A DNA stretch of 64,000 nt from Mycobacterium colombiense CECT 3035 (GTDB lineage: Bacteria; Actinomycetota; Actinomycetes; Mycobacteriales; Mycobacteriaceae): the NCBI RefSeq assembly GCF_002105755.1, contig NZ_CP020821.1:5517644-5581643 (forward strand), written 5' to 3'. The translations under genes and the position numbers were made by a program. Shown here in pieces: positions 1-10,107 of the stretch. The notes beneath the pieces are model-generated. The model did no database searches. It was not told the DNA's origin and worked only from the letters and a program-made list of their open reading frames with translations. Numbering within the stretch: the stretch's first letter is position 1; each line of letters begins with the position of its first letter.

Positions 1-19
1 AGCGATCCACGCCAACCAT
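1..19 (-). CDS. 5' end of an unidentified gene, cut by the window edge
   Basis: An ATG at 19-17 on the minus strand is preceded by AAGGAG at a good distance (27-32). Only six codons (M V G V D R) lie inside the window. The strong ribosome binding site makes a real start likely. Nothing can be said about function. Confidence 0.55.
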
Positions 20-505
20 GAAATCTCCTTAGGTGTGACGCCCGCAACATAGCTGAGCCATGTGTGGCCTACGTCACATTGTAAGCTGTCTCGATGCTGA
101 ATCGGGGGACATGGTCCCCATGCCGACCGAATTCAGCCACGCAAGGCCAAGTTCCCTGCCCGATTCGGCAAACGTTCCATAACGCTCACTTGCACTATCG
201 GCGATGCGATGGGCACGGCGACTGACCCATCGTGGTTTGTCAAGCACTCCGCTGGGGCCCTCCCCGTGGCCGAATCCGACGGCCGAAATCGCTTCGAGCC
301 GCGCAAGATTCACTGGGGTGCCCGCAGGCCGCGCCATCGTCGAGACGCGGTGCGGGACAAGCGGGTCGAGCTTCGCGGCGGGCAATGTGACGCGATCCTG
401 AATTGCCCACGGTTCGCCGTTATCCGGCTGAGACCGCCGATTAGGTTTTCGCCTCGATGCGGATTACTCTTGCCCGCGGTTCGTCCGCGACTCAGGAAAG
501 CAGCC
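20..505. other. Intergenic region, no supported gene
   Basis: About 490 bases separate the partial leftmost gene from the HicB-like gene. Open frames here on both strands have no ribosome binding site and no family resemblance. The region should hold the promoter of the leftmost gene, but no clear box or repeat was recognised. Confidence 0.4.
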
Positions 506-784
506 ATGTCTGTTCAGCCCACTCTGCTGCGCCGTCAATCGTTGCGCAGCGCCCGCCGTCAGCGGGTCGCTCCCCGCGTGAAGTGTCCGATGGTCGGCCA
601 GTGCTTCGACATCGAAATCACTCGCGACGCGGACGGATGGATGATCCGGATCCCCGAGATCGGCAGGGCCACCCGCGCCGTCAGCCGGGCCACCGTGGAA
701 CTGGCGGCTCGCGAATGCGTCGCGACCTGGACCGGCATCCCGATCGGGTACGTCGCCGTGTACGTCGCCAGCGAGACCAGCTAG
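506..784 (+). CDS. Small HicB-like protein, 92 aa
   Basis: The start ATG at 506 is preceded by AGGAAAG. The frame stays open upstream to 209, but that part has no ribosome binding site and looks non-coding. Residues about 35-90 (FDIEITRDADGWMIRIPEIG, then a segment ending YVAVYV) resemble the partly folded HicB/UPF0150 antitoxin-like domain. HicB proteins usually pair with a HicA toxin and carry a DNA-binding tail. Neither is visible here, so this is more likely a solitary HicB-fold protein than a toxin-antitoxin pair. It converges with the aldehyde dehydrogenase with a 4-base gap. The family assignment is tentative. Confidence 0.6.
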   Translation: MSVQPTLLRRQSLRSARRQRVAPRVKCPMVGQCFDIEITRDADGWMIRIPEIGRATRAVSRATVELAARECVATWTGIPIGYVAVYVASETS

Positions 785-788
785 TTAC

Positions 789-2189
<1,401 letters not shown>

Positions 2190-2209
2190 CCGCGCCTCCC
2201 GGGGGCCAA

Positions 2210-2222
2210 TATCAACTACTTG
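2210..2222 (-). promoter_or_regulatory. Candidate operator, copy 1 of CAAGTAGTTGATA
   Basis: On the minus strand this reads CAAGTAGTTGATA, identical over 13 bp to 5752-5764. It lies 21 bases upstream of the aldehyde dehydrogenase start, in the region divergent to the first Rieske oxygenase gene. The MarR protein encoded at 5230 is the obvious candidate ligand, by inference only. Confidence 0.5.
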
Positions 2223-2375
2223 CTATTGCTGGGTCGAGGATATACCGTCGGCCGTAACGGAGCTCTCAGGGATCGGTGAAACCGGTGCGCAGGTCGGTTG
2301 TTTCGCGTCGGCAGTGCAGAAGTGAGCGGCTGGGCACGCAGGGTTTCGCCACGTTGGACTGTGTGAGGAGCGATG

Positions 2376-3644
2376 ATGGCTCGATTCCCCAAACCGCCGG
2401 AGGGCAGCTGGACCGAGCACTACCCCGAATTGGGTACCGGCCCGGTGTCGTACCAGGACTCCGTCAACCCCGAGACCTATGAACTGGAACGCGAGGCCAT
2501 CTTCAAGCGGGCCTGGCTCAATGTCGGTCGCGTCGAACAACTTCCGCGCAAGGGCAGTTACCTCACCCGCGAGCTGAAGGTCGTCAACACCTCGATCATC
2601 TTGGTGCGCACGACATCCGGTGACATCAAGGCCTACCACAACGTGTGCCGCCACCGCGGCAACAAGCTGGTGTGGAACGACATGCCGCAGGAGGAGACGC
2701 GCGGCGTGTGCCGGCAGTTCACCTGCAAATACCACGCCTGGCGCTACGACCTGGATGGCAACCTCACCTTTGTGCAGCAGGAGGAGGAGTTCTTCGACCT
2801 CGACAAGAGCCGCTACGGACTGGTGCCCGTGCACTGCGATGTGTGGGAGGGCTTCATCTTCGTCAACTTCGCCAAGAAGCCCGAACAGTCGCTGCGAGAG
2901 TTCCTGGGGCCCATGATCACCGAACTGGAGGGCTACCCGTTCGACAAGATGACATCCCGGTGGTACTACCGCTCGGAGGTCAAGGCGAACTGGAAGCTCT
3001 ACATGGACGCCTTCCAGGAGTTCTATCACGCGCCCGTGCTGCACGCGAACCAGTCGCCGACCGCGTACTCAAAGGCGGCCGCCGAGGCGGGATTTGAAGC
3101 CCCGCACTACCGGCTGGACGGGCCGCACCGGCTGGTCAGCACCTCCGGGGTGCGGGCCTGGGAAATGGCCGACGAGATGCGAAAGCCGATCGAGGACATC
3201 TGCCAGAGCGGGCTGTTCGGCCCCTGGGACAAGCCGGATCTGGGGCCGATGCCCGCCGGCCTCAATCCCGCGAAATGCGATCCGTGGGGCCTGGATTCGT
3301 TCCAGCTGTTCCCCAACTTCGTCATCCTGTTCTGGGGCCAGGGTTGGTACCTGACCTACCACTACTGGCCGACCTCGCATAACAGCCACCTTTTCGAAGG
3401 CACGCTGTACTTCCCGGCGCCGCGCACCCCGCGCGAGCGGGTGGCCCAGGAGCTCGCGGCGGTGTCGTTCAAGGAGTACGGGTTGCAGGACGCCAACACC
3501 CTGGAGGCGACGCAGACGATGCTCGAATCCCAGGTGATCGACGAGTTCTTGCTCTGCGACCAGGAGGTCCTGATCCGTCACCTGCACAAGGAGACCGCGG
3601 CCTGGATCGATGACTATCGCCGGACTTCCACGGCAGGAGTGTGA
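2376..3644 (+). CDS. Rieske non-heme iron oxygenase, large subunit (copy 1)
   Basis: This is the terminal oxygenase of a ring-hydroxylating type system. The [2Fe-2S] Rieske motif is C91-x-H93 and C117-x2-H120, with a long 23-residue spacer. The catalytic-domain iron motif is seen as FYHAPVLH with H218 and H223. Two adjacent ATGs exist at 2373 and 2376. The second lies 5 bases after GGAG and gives residue numbers identical to the paralogue at 7650, so it is preferred. The substrate could be aromatic, terpenoid or steroid and cannot be read from sequence. No classical NTF2-like beta subunit follows. Instead a small acidic protein begins 5 bases after the stop. Electrons probably come from the reductase at 5776 or the ferredoxin at 10680. 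Confidence 0.9.
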   Translation: MARFPKPPEGSWTEHYPELGTGPVSYQDSVNPETYELEREAIFKRAWLNVGRVEQLPRKGSYLTRELKVVNTSIILVRTTSGDIKAYHNVCRHRGNKLVWNDMPQEETRGVCRQFTCKYHAWRYDLDGNLTFVQQEEEFFDLDKSRYGLVPVHCDVWEGFIFVNFAKKPEQSLREFLGPMITELEGYPFDKMTSRWYYRSEVKANWKLYMDAFQEFYHAPVLHANQSPTAYSKAAAEAGFEAPHYRLDGPHRLVSTSGVRAWEMADEMRKPIEDICQSGLFGPWDKPDLGPMPAGLNPAKCDPWGLDSFQLFPNFVILFWGQGWYLTYHYWPTSHNSHLFEGTLYFPAPRTPRERVAQELAAVSFKEYGLQDANTLEATQTMLESQVIDEFLLCDQEVLIRHLHKETAAWIDDYRRTSTAGV

Positions 3645-3649
3645 ACGCG

Positions 3650-3976
3650 ATGCCGAAGCTGCCCGCCGAGTTCGCCGACCTCGAACGGTTCGCCGAGTGG
3701 TGCCTGCCCAGCGAGCCGGAACGCTACGCCAAGAGGCTGGCCAGCTCCATGACGCAGATGAAGGCCTTCTACGACGCGATCACCCCGCGTGCCGAAGAGG
3801 CGCTGGCGTTCTGCGACAAGTTCTCTCTCGACGACTTGCCCGACGACGTCCAGAATCTGATGCACCTGCTGTATTCCATGATCATGGTGTCGTTCCCGGT
3901 GGAGTGCTGGAAGCAGCCCCGCGTCCCCGATTCCGGGGCGTCGACGCTGGACTGCGTGTCCGAGCCCGTTCCATGA
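3650..3976 (+). CDS. Small acidic oxygenase-associated protein (copy 1), 108 aa
   Basis: I do not recognise a named family. The protein is acidic and probably helical. It is paralogous to the 110-aa protein at 8915; shared blocks are the N-terminal proline/acidic stretch, FYDA, and CDKF followed by a PDD..NL.HL.YS.IMV segment. Each copy sits directly behind a Rieske oxygenase gene, which suggests a dedicated subunit or assembly partner. The ATG at 3650 aligns with the paralogue start; a GTG at 3641 overlapping the previous stop is a weaker alternative. The stop overlaps the next ATG by four bases (ATGA). Confidence 0.8.
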   Translation: MPKLPAEFADLERFAEWCLPSEPERYAKRLASSMTQMKAFYDAITPRAEEALAFCDKFSLDDLPDDVQNLMHLLYSMIMVSFPVECWKQPRVPDSGASTLDCVSEPVP

Positions 3977-5218
3977 CCACCGTGTTGCGGGCGGCCCGAT
4001 GGGCCGACGTCGCGACCGGCCAGATCCACACCCCGGCTGAAGTGGTGATCGACGGCGAACGCATCACCGCGATCAATTCCCAAGAGCCGCTACCGGATTC
4101 GTCGACCATCATCGAGCTCGGCGACGTCACGCTGCTCCCGGGCCTGATGGACATGGAACTCAACCTGCTCATCGGCGGCCCCGGCGGCCCGAGGGCCTGC
4201 CGGCGCCCATGCACGGCGTGCAGGACGACCCGCCTACCGCACGCTGCGGGGAGCGGTCAACGCGCGCACCACGCTCGAGGCGGGTTTCACCACGGTGCGC
4301 AATCTCGGGCTGATGGTCAAGACCGGGGGATACCTGCTCGACGTCGCGCTGCAGCGCGCCATCGACCAGGGCTGGCACGTCGGGCCACGCGTCTATCCCG
4401 CCGGTCACGCCGTCACTCCCTACGGCGGGCATCTGGACCCCACGGTGTTCCAGCGATTGGCCCCCGGGATCATGCCGCTGTCGGTGGCCGAGGGCATCGC
4501 CAACGGCGTGCCCGACGTGATCGCCTGCGTGCGTTACCAGATCCGGCACGGCGCCAAGCTGATCAAGGTCTCCGCCTCGGGCGGGGTGATGTCGCACAGC
4601 ACCGCGCCCGGTGCGCAGCAGTACTCCGACGCCGAGTTCGCCGCGATCGCCGACGAGGCCCACCGGGCCGGGGTGCGGGTGGCCGCACACGCCGTGGGGG
4701 ACAGCGCCATCCAGGCGTGCATTCGCGCGGGCATCGACTGCATCGAGCACGGCTTCCTGGCCAGCGACGAGACGATCCAGATGATGGTCGACCACGGCAC
4801 GTTCCTGGTCTCGACCACGTATCTGACCGACGCCATGGCCATCGACCGCATCGCACCGGAGCTGCGCAAGAAAGCGCTCGAGGTGTTTCCCCGGGCAAAG
4901 TCGATGCTGCCCAAGGCGATTGACGCCGGCGTGCGCATCGCGTGCGGCACCGACGCGCCGGCGATCCCGCACGGACAAAACGCCAAGGAGCTCGGCGCGC
5001 TGGTGGAACGGGGCATGACACCGGCGCAAGCGATCCGTGCGGCCACCGTGGTGGCCGCCGAGTTGATCGAGGCGGACGACGAGTTGGGCAGGCTGGCGCC
5101 CGGCTATCTGGCCGACATCATCGCCGTTCCCGGAGACCCTTTCGACGACATCGCCGCCACCCTCGACGTCCGCTTCGTCATGAAGAACGGACAGATCTAC
5201 AAAACCCCCGCGGCGTAA
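3973..5218 (+). pseudogene. Amidohydrolase-superfamily metal-dependent hydrolase, broken by two frameshifts
   Basis: The N-terminus reads in one frame up to PGLMDMELNLLIGGPGG (about 4190), and the rest in another frame from about 4233 to 5218. A short stretch between them (EGLPAPMHGVQDD) reads in the third frame. Restoring one C near 4188-4190 and one G near 4229-4233 rebuilds a continuous protein of about 415 aa. The remainder looks intact: TTVRNLG, a Lys in KLIKVSASGG, AAHAVG and CIEHG histidines, and the GTDAP aspartate. The usual N-terminal HxH metal motif is replaced by ELN. Both shifts lie in C/G runs, so sequencing error is as possible as true decay. The gene is coupled to its upstream neighbour by an ATGA overlap. 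Confidence 0.75.
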
Positions 5219-5229
5219 TGGAGGCGGGC

Positions 5230-5682
5230 ATGGAACTCACCGACAACATCCTGTGGCTGCTCAAGCAGGCCTTCTACTACTCGCTGACCACCATCAACGA
5301 GGCGATGCGCGAACACGGTGTGAGCACCGCGCAGATCGGGGTGCTGCGCCAATTGGCCAACGAACCCGGTTTGTCCGGCGCCGAATTGGCGCGGCGCCTG
5401 CTGATCAGCCCGCAGGGCGTCCAGCTCGCGCTCACCGCACTGCAACGGCGCGGCCTGGTGGAAAGGAAGCAGGATCCCCAGCACGCCCGCATCCTGCGGG
5501 CCTACCTGACCGGGGAGGGCCGCAAGGTCGCCGAGACGGTGGTCAACGACGCGATCGCCGCACACCAGGAGGTGTTCGGCGTACTGAACGAGCAAGAGCA
5601 ACGGACCCTGCGGGAATTGCTGGGCCGTGTGGTCGAAAAGGGCACTGGCCATGAGCTGTTCGACGACCACGTCGACGGCTGA
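5230..5682 (+). CDS. MarR-family transcriptional regulator, 150 aa
   Basis: A winged helix-turn-helix of the MarR type is seen at about residues 45-105 (LSGAELARRLLISPQGV as the recognition region, then a wing). The start ATG at 5230 follows GGAGG by 5 bases. An ATG at 5218 overlapping the previous stop lacks this spacing. The gene is last in the co-oriented run that starts with the first Rieske oxygenase and is followed by a 31-bp imperfect inverted repeat (5734-5764). It probably controls the cluster in response to a pathway compound. Ligand and operator are inferred, not shown. Confidence 0.85.
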   Translation: MELTDNILWLLKQAFYYSLTTINEAMREHGVSTAQIGVLRQLANEPGLSGAELARRLLISPQGVQLALTALQRRGLVERKQDPQHARILRAYLTGEGRKVAETVVNDAIAAHQEVFGVLNEQEQRTLRELLGRVVEKGTGHELFDDHVDG

Positions 5683-5733
5683 CACCGCCCGGGGCGGGGC
5701 GACCTCGGGCATCGGCGTGCGGCACCTGTATCT

Positions 5734-5764
5734 AGTACTTGAGACTAATCACAAGTAGTTGATA
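5734..5764 (+). promoter_or_regulatory. Candidate operator, copy 2, with inverted half-site
   Basis: AGTACTTG (5734-5741) faces CAAGTAGT (5752-5759) with one mismatch and a 10-base spacer. The right half extends to CAAGTAGTTGATA, the 13-mer also found at 2210-2222. The site lies between the MarR gene and the reductase start at 5776, where a regulator of the cluster would act. Confidence 0.55.
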
Positions 5765-5775
5765 CTCTGGCCGGG

Positions 5776-6870
5776 ATGGGTGAAAACCACGTGACTTCCG
5801 ACGTCGGATCGGCGACGGTGGCCGAGGCGGCTTCGGGCGGACTCGACGTCGCCGCCCTGCCGGATGGCTTTGTGCCACTGCGGATCAAACGCGTGATCCC
5901 GGAGACCCGCGACGCCGTGTCCATCGTTCTCGATGTCCCGCCGGCCAGCGTGGAACAGTTCGGCTACCAAGCCGGGCAGTTTCTGACGCTGCTGGTCAGC
6001 GTCGACGGCAACGAGTACCGGCGGTGCTACTCGATGTCGTCGTCACCCGCTCTGGGCGAGGACCTGCGGATCACCGTCAAGCGCGACCGCGACGGCCTGG
6101 TGTCGAACTGGCTCAACGACAGGGCCGCGCCCGGCGACCAGTTGCCCGCCCTGCCACCGCAGGGCCGCTTCGTGCTGCACGACAGCGATCGAGAGCTGAT
6201 CGCCTTCGCCGGCGGAAGCGGCATCACCCCGGTCTTTTCGCTGCTGCGCACCGCGCTGGCCGCCGGCAAGCGCACCGCGCGACTGTTCTACGCCAACCGA
6301 AGCCGTGCCGCGGTGATCTTCGACGAGGAGCTGGCCTCGCTCACCGCGCGGCACGCCGATCGGTTCGTCGTGCACCACCATCTCGACGACAACAGCGGCT
6401 TCGTCACCCCGGCGGACATCGAGGCGTTCGCCCGCGAGGCCGGTGACGCCGACGTTTACCTCTGCGGGCCCAACGAATTCATGGAGACCGTGCGAACCGC
6501 CCTGTCCGCGTTGGGCGTGCCGGCCGATCGCCTGCACGTGGAGCACTTCGACGTGAACGACATCGCCGCCGCGGCGCCGCCGGACACCGACGTGGCCACC
6601 GATGAGGTCACCATCGTGCTGGACGGGGTCACGACGACGGCGTCTTACGATCCGGGCAACACGTTGCTGCAGACGGCCCGGATGGCCGGCCTGCGGGCCC
6701 CGTCGTCGTGTGAGATCGGTTCGTGCGGAACGTGTATGGCGCGCCTGACGCAGGGCAGCGCCCGGATGATCAACAACGACGCGCTCGAACCGGACGAGGT
6801 GGAGGAGGGTTGGGTGCTGACGTGTCAGGCCCTGCCCACCAGTCCCACGGTGCGGGTGGTCTACGAATGA
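5776..6870 (+). CDS. Oxygenase reductase: FAD/NAD(P)H domain plus C-terminal [2Fe-2S] ferredoxin, 364 aa
   Basis: This is a KshB/Hmp-type electron-transfer protein. Domain order is an FAD-binding barrel (RCYS at about 83-86), an NAD(P) domain (GGSGITP at 146-152 and the CGPNEFM motif near 230), and a plant-type [2Fe-2S] domain with C312, C317, C320 and C350. Length fits KshB (about 358 aa). Reductases of this layout feed electrons straight to Rieske oxygenases such as KshA, so it can serve either oxygenase in this cluster. No strong ribosome binding site precedes the ATG. The SDR gene follows after 22 bases. Confidence 0.9.
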   Translation: MGENHVTSDVGSATVAEAASGGLDVAALPDGFVPLRIKRVIPETRDAVSIVLDVPPASVEQFGYQAGQFLTLLVSVDGNEYRRCYSMSSSPALGEDLRITVKRDRDGLVSNWLNDRAAPGDQLPALPPQGRFVLHDSDRELIAFAGGSGITPVFSLLRTALAAGKRTARLFYANRSRAAVIFDEELASLTARHADRFVVHHHLDDNSGFVTPADIEAFAREAGDADVYLCGPNEFMETVRTALSALGVPADRLHVEHFDVNDIAAAAPPDTDVATDEVTIVLDGVTTTASYDPGNTLLQTARMAGLRAPSSCEIGSCGTCMARLTQGSARMINNDALEPDEVEEGWVLTCQALPTSPTVRVVYE

Positions 6871-6892
6871 GCGAGAAGGCGGAGCGGAGTCG

Positions 6893-7636
6893 ATGAGCAG
6901 GGTGGCGGTGGTGACCGGCGGCGCATCGGGGATGGGCGAGGCGACGTGCCATGAATTGGGCCGGCGCGGACTCCAGGTCGCGGTGCTCGATGTCAATGAG
7001 CGTGCGGCACAACGTGTCACCGACGACCTGCGCGCGGGCGGCGTGACCGCGCTCGGGGTGGGCGCCGACGTCACCGACCGGTCGGCCGTGGAGCAGGCGT
7101 TCGCGAAGGTGCGCAGCGAGCTGGGCCCCGTGACGGTCCTGGTGACCAGCGCCGGCATGTTCGACTTCTCGCCTTTCCTGGAGATCAGCGCCGAAACCTG
7201 GTCGCGGATCATCGACGTCAACCTCACCGGCACCTTTCACTGCTGCCAGGTCGCGCTGCCGGACATGGTGGAGGCGAATTGGGGGAGGATCGTGATGATC
7301 TCGTCGTCGAGCGCGCAGCGCGGCTCGCCGTTCGCCGCCCACTACGCGGCGTCCAAGGGTGGGGTCATCACCCTGACCAAGTCGCTGGCCCGCGAATACG
7401 CGCCGCACGGGATCACGGTGAACAACATTCCGCCCTCGGGCATCGAGACCCCGATGCAGCACCAGGGCCAGGCCGCCGGGTACCTGCCGTCCAACGAGCA
7501 GATCGCGAGCAACATCCCGTTGGGCTACCTCGGCACCGGGGCCGACATCGCCGCGGCCGTCGGGTTTTTGTGTTCGGAGGAAGCTAGGTACATCACCGGC
7601 CAGGTGTTGGGCGTCAACGGCGGAGCGGTGATGTGA
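6893..7636 (+). CDS. Short-chain dehydrogenase/reductase, 247 aa
   Basis: A classical SDR with cofactor motif TGGASGMG (residues 8-15), Ser near 139, and the YxxxK pair Y151/K155. It resembles 3-oxoacyl reductases and alcohol or diol dehydrogenases. Lying between the reductase and the second Rieske oxygenase, it may oxidise a hydroxylated or diol product. The second oxygenase starts 14 bases after its stop, indicating one transcript. The substrate is unknown. Confidence 0.88.
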   Translation: MSRVAVVTGGASGMGEATCHELGRRGLQVAVLDVNERAAQRVTDDLRAGGVTALGVGADVTDRSAVEQAFAKVRSELGPVTVLVTSAGMFDFSPFLEISAETWSRIIDVNLTGTFHCCQVALPDMVEANWGRIVMISSSSAQRGSPFAAHYAASKGGVITLTKSLAREYAPHGITVNNIPPSGIETPMQHQGQAAGYLPSNEQIASNIPLGYLGTGADIAAAVGFLCSEEARYITGQVLGVNGGAVM

Positions 7637-7649
7637 TTGTGAGGATTCG

Positions 7650-8912
7650 ATGACCAGAGCAGGCAGGCCGCCGGAGGGCTCCTGGACCGAGCACTATCCC
7701 GAATTGGGCACCGGGCCCGTGTCTTTCAAAGACTCGACGTCGCGGGAGTTCTACGAACTCGAGCGCGAGGCGATTTTCAAACGCGCGTGGCTCAACGTCG
7801 CTCGCGTCGAGGAATTGCCGCGCGTCGGCAGCTACCTGACCAAGGAGATCGAGGTCGCCGGCGTCTCGGTGATCCTGGTCAAGGGCAGGGACGAGCAGAT
7901 CCGCGCGTTCTACAACGTCTGCCGTCACCGCGGAAACAAGCTGGTGTGGAACGACTTTCCCGGCGAGGAGACCCGCGGGACGTGTCGGCAGTTCACCTGC
8001 AAGTACCACGGCTGGCGCTACGACCTGCAGGGTGCGCTGAAATTCGTCCAACAGGAGTCGGAGTTCTTCGACCTCGACCTCTCGAAGTACGGGCTGCGTC
8101 CGGTGCGCTGCGACGTGTGGAACGGCTTCGTCTTCATCAACCTCGACACCGAACCGCGCCAGAGCCTGCGTGAGTTCCTCGGTCCGATGATCACCGGCCT
8201 CGACGACTATCCGTTCGGCAAGCTGACCGAACGCTACGAGTGGGTGGCCCACAACAACAGCAACTGGAAGATCTTCGCCGACGCCTTCCAGGAGTACTAC
8301 CACGTGCCCTCGCTGCACTCACAGCAGGTGCCCGCCGAGGTTCGCGACCCCAACGCCGGATTCACCTGCGGGCACTTCCAACTCGACGGCCCGCACCGGT
8401 TGGTGTCCACGGCCGGGCGGCGCCGCTGGCTGCTGCCGCCGGAATACATGTACCCGATCGAGCGGGCCACCCGCAGCGGGCTGGTGGGACCGTGGCGCAC
8501 CCCCGATATCGGGGAACTGCCGGCCGGCCTCAACCCGGGCGGCATCGAGCCCTGGGGCATCAGCAATTTCCAGATCTTCCCCAACACCGAGATCCTGATC
8601 TACGGCGGCTGGTATCTGCTGTATCGGTACTGGCCCACCTCGCACAACACCCACCGGTTCGAGGCCTACACTTACTTCCATCCCGCGCGCACCGTGCGCG
8701 AGCGCGTCGAGCACGAAGTCGCCTCGGTGGTGCTCAAAGAGTTCGCGCTGCAAGACGCCGGGATGCTCGGCGGGACGCAGGCGGCGCTGGAATACGGCAT
8801 CGTCGACGAGTTCCCCCTCAACGACCAGGAGATCCTGGTGCGCCACCTGCACAAGGTCGCCGTGGACTGGGTCGACGCCTATCGCCGCGAGCGGGATTCG
8901 GTGGGGGTGTGA
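7650..8912 (+). CDS. Rieske non-heme iron oxygenase, large subunit (copy 2)
   Basis: A clear paralogue of the protein at 2376, similar along its full length from PPEGSWTEHYPELGTGPVS onward. The Rieske ligands are C91/H93 and C117/H120, and the mononuclear iron motif YYHVPSLH has H218 and H223. The start ATG at 7650 follows GAGGA. The two copies differ mainly in the catalytic domain (for example FYHAPVLHANQ against YYHVPSLHSQQ), so different substrates or two successive hydroxylations are plausible. The paralogous small protein starts two bases after the stop. Confidence 0.9.
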   Translation: MTRAGRPPEGSWTEHYPELGTGPVSFKDSTSREFYELEREAIFKRAWLNVARVEELPRVGSYLTKEIEVAGVSVILVKGRDEQIRAFYNVCRHRGNKLVWNDFPGEETRGTCRQFTCKYHGWRYDLQGALKFVQQESEFFDLDLSKYGLRPVRCDVWNGFVFINLDTEPRQSLREFLGPMITGLDDYPFGKLTERYEWVAHNNSNWKIFADAFQEYYHVPSLHSQQVPAEVRDPNAGFTCGHFQLDGPHRLVSTAGRRRWLLPPEYMYPIERATRSGLVGPWRTPDIGELPAGLNPGGIEPWGISNFQIFPNTEILIYGGWYLLYRYWPTSHNTHRFEAYTYFHPARTVRERVEHEVASVVLKEFALQDAGMLGGTQAALEYGIVDEFPLNDQEILVRHLHKVAVDWVDAYRRERDSVGV

Positions 8913-8914
8913 CG

Positions 8915-9247
8915 ATGCCTCCGATGCTGCCCAGCGCGTTCGCCGAGCTGGAGGAATACGCCGAAACCTGGTGTCTGGCAACGGAAACCGAGCGCTGGAA
9001 CGCGCGGGTGAAAGCGTCGATGCCGGAGCTGCGCGACTTCTATGACGCGTTCTTCCCCCGCCTCGAGGAGGCGATCGACTACTGCGACAAGTTCCCCCTC
9101 GACAACGTGCCCGACGACGCACTGAACCTGCTGCACCTGATTTATTCGCTGATCATGGTCGCCATGGCGGTGGAGATCATGCACCAACCAGCCCCGGTGG
9201 ACGCCGCCGACGCGGTCATGATCCGCACCGGCGGACCAGTGCCCTGA
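8915..9247 (+). CDS. Small acidic oxygenase-associated protein (copy 2), 110 aa
   Basis: Paralogue of the 108-aa protein at 3650, in the same position directly behind a Rieske oxygenase gene. The two share a short N-terminal proline/acidic stretch, FYDA, CDKF and the helical PDD..NL.HL.YS.IMV stretch, and both end in a PVP tail. No known domain was recognised. Conservation of both sequence and gene order points to a working partnership with the oxygenase. The TauD-family gene begins 14 bases downstream behind an AAAGGAG site. Confidence 0.8.
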   Translation: MPPMLPSAFAELEEYAETWCLATETERWNARVKASMPELRDFYDAFFPRLEEAIDYCDKFPLDNVPDDALNLLHLIYSLIMVAMAVEIMHQPAPVDAADAVMIRTGGPVP

Positions 9248-9261
9248 GGAAAGGAGCGACC

Positions 9262-10107
9262 ATGAGTCTGCTCACCATCACCAAGCTCACCGACTCCGTC
9301 GGTGCCGAAGTAGCGGGCCTTGAGCCGGCCGCGCTGGCAACCGACGACTCGGTCGGCGAAGCGGTGCTGGATGCGTTGGAAGACAACGGGGTCCTGGTCT
9401 TTCGCGGCCTGCGGCTCGACCCGGCGGCCCAGGTCGGCTTCTGCCGTCGCCTCGGCGAGATCGACCACTCCTCCGATGGTCACCACCCGGTGCCCGGCAT
9501 CTACCCGATCACGCTGGACAAGTCGAAGAACGCCTCGGCCGCCTATCTCAAGGCCACCTTCGACTGGCACATCGACGGCTGCACACCGTTGGGCGACGAA
9601 TGCCCGCAGAAGGCCACCGTGTTGTCGGCGGTACAGGTCGCCGAATGGGGCGGCGAAACCGAATTCGCCAGCTCGTACGCGGCCTATGACGCCCTGAGCG
9701 ACGAGGAGAAACAGCGGTTCGGCACCCTGCGGGTGGTGCACTCGCTGGAGGCGTCCCAGCGCCGCGTCTACCCCGACCCGTCGCCAGAACTGGTGCAGCG
9801 CTGGCGATCTCGCCGCACCCACGAGCACCCCCTGGTGTGGACGCACCGCAGCGGCCGAAAGTCGCTGGTGCTGGGCGCCTCCGCGGACTACGTCGTCGGC
9901 ATGGATCTCGATGAGGGACGCGCCCTGCTCGACAGCCTGCTCGACCGAGCGACGGTGCCCGACAAGGTCTACAGCCACAACTGGTCGATCGGCGACACCG
10001 TCATCTGGGACAACCGTGGGGTGCTGCACCGCGCCGCCCCGTACGATCCGGATTCGCAGCGCGAAATGCTGCGCACCACCGTGCTCGGCGACGAACCGAT
10101 CCAGTGA
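9262..10107 (+). CDS. TauD/TfdA-family Fe(II)/2-oxoglutarate dioxygenase, 281 aa
   Basis: The facial triad is visible as H103-x-D105 (DWHID) and H256 (VLHRAAP), with 2-oxoglutarate-binding arginines near 267-271. This family hydroxylates substrates next to a heteroatom (taurine, 2,4-D) or terpenoid and carnitine-like carbons. AAAGGAGCG precedes the ATG. It is the third iron-dependent oxygenase of the cluster. Its stop overlaps the following start by one base or more. Confidence 0.88.
   Translation: MSLLTITKLTDSVGAEVAGLEPAALATDDSVGEAVLDALEDNGVLVFRGLRLDPAAQVGFCRRLGEIDHSSDGHHPVPGIYPITLDKSKNASAAYLKATFDWHIDGCTPLGDECPQKATVLSAVQVAEWGGETEFASSYAAYDALSDEEKQRFGTLRVVHSLEASQRRVYPDPSPELVQRWRSRRTHEHPLVWTHRSGRKSLVLGASADYVVGMDLDEGRALLDSLLDRATVPDKVYSHNWSIGDTVIWDNRGVLHRAAPYDPDSQREMLRTTVLGDEPIQ

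Noticed and set aside
74..385. Minus-strand 103-codon open frame near the left edge
   Set aside because: No start signal, no recognisable domain, and composition expected by chance.
506..784. Type II HicAB toxin-antitoxin pair
   Set aside because: Only a HicB-like domain is present; no HicA-like gene is adjacent.
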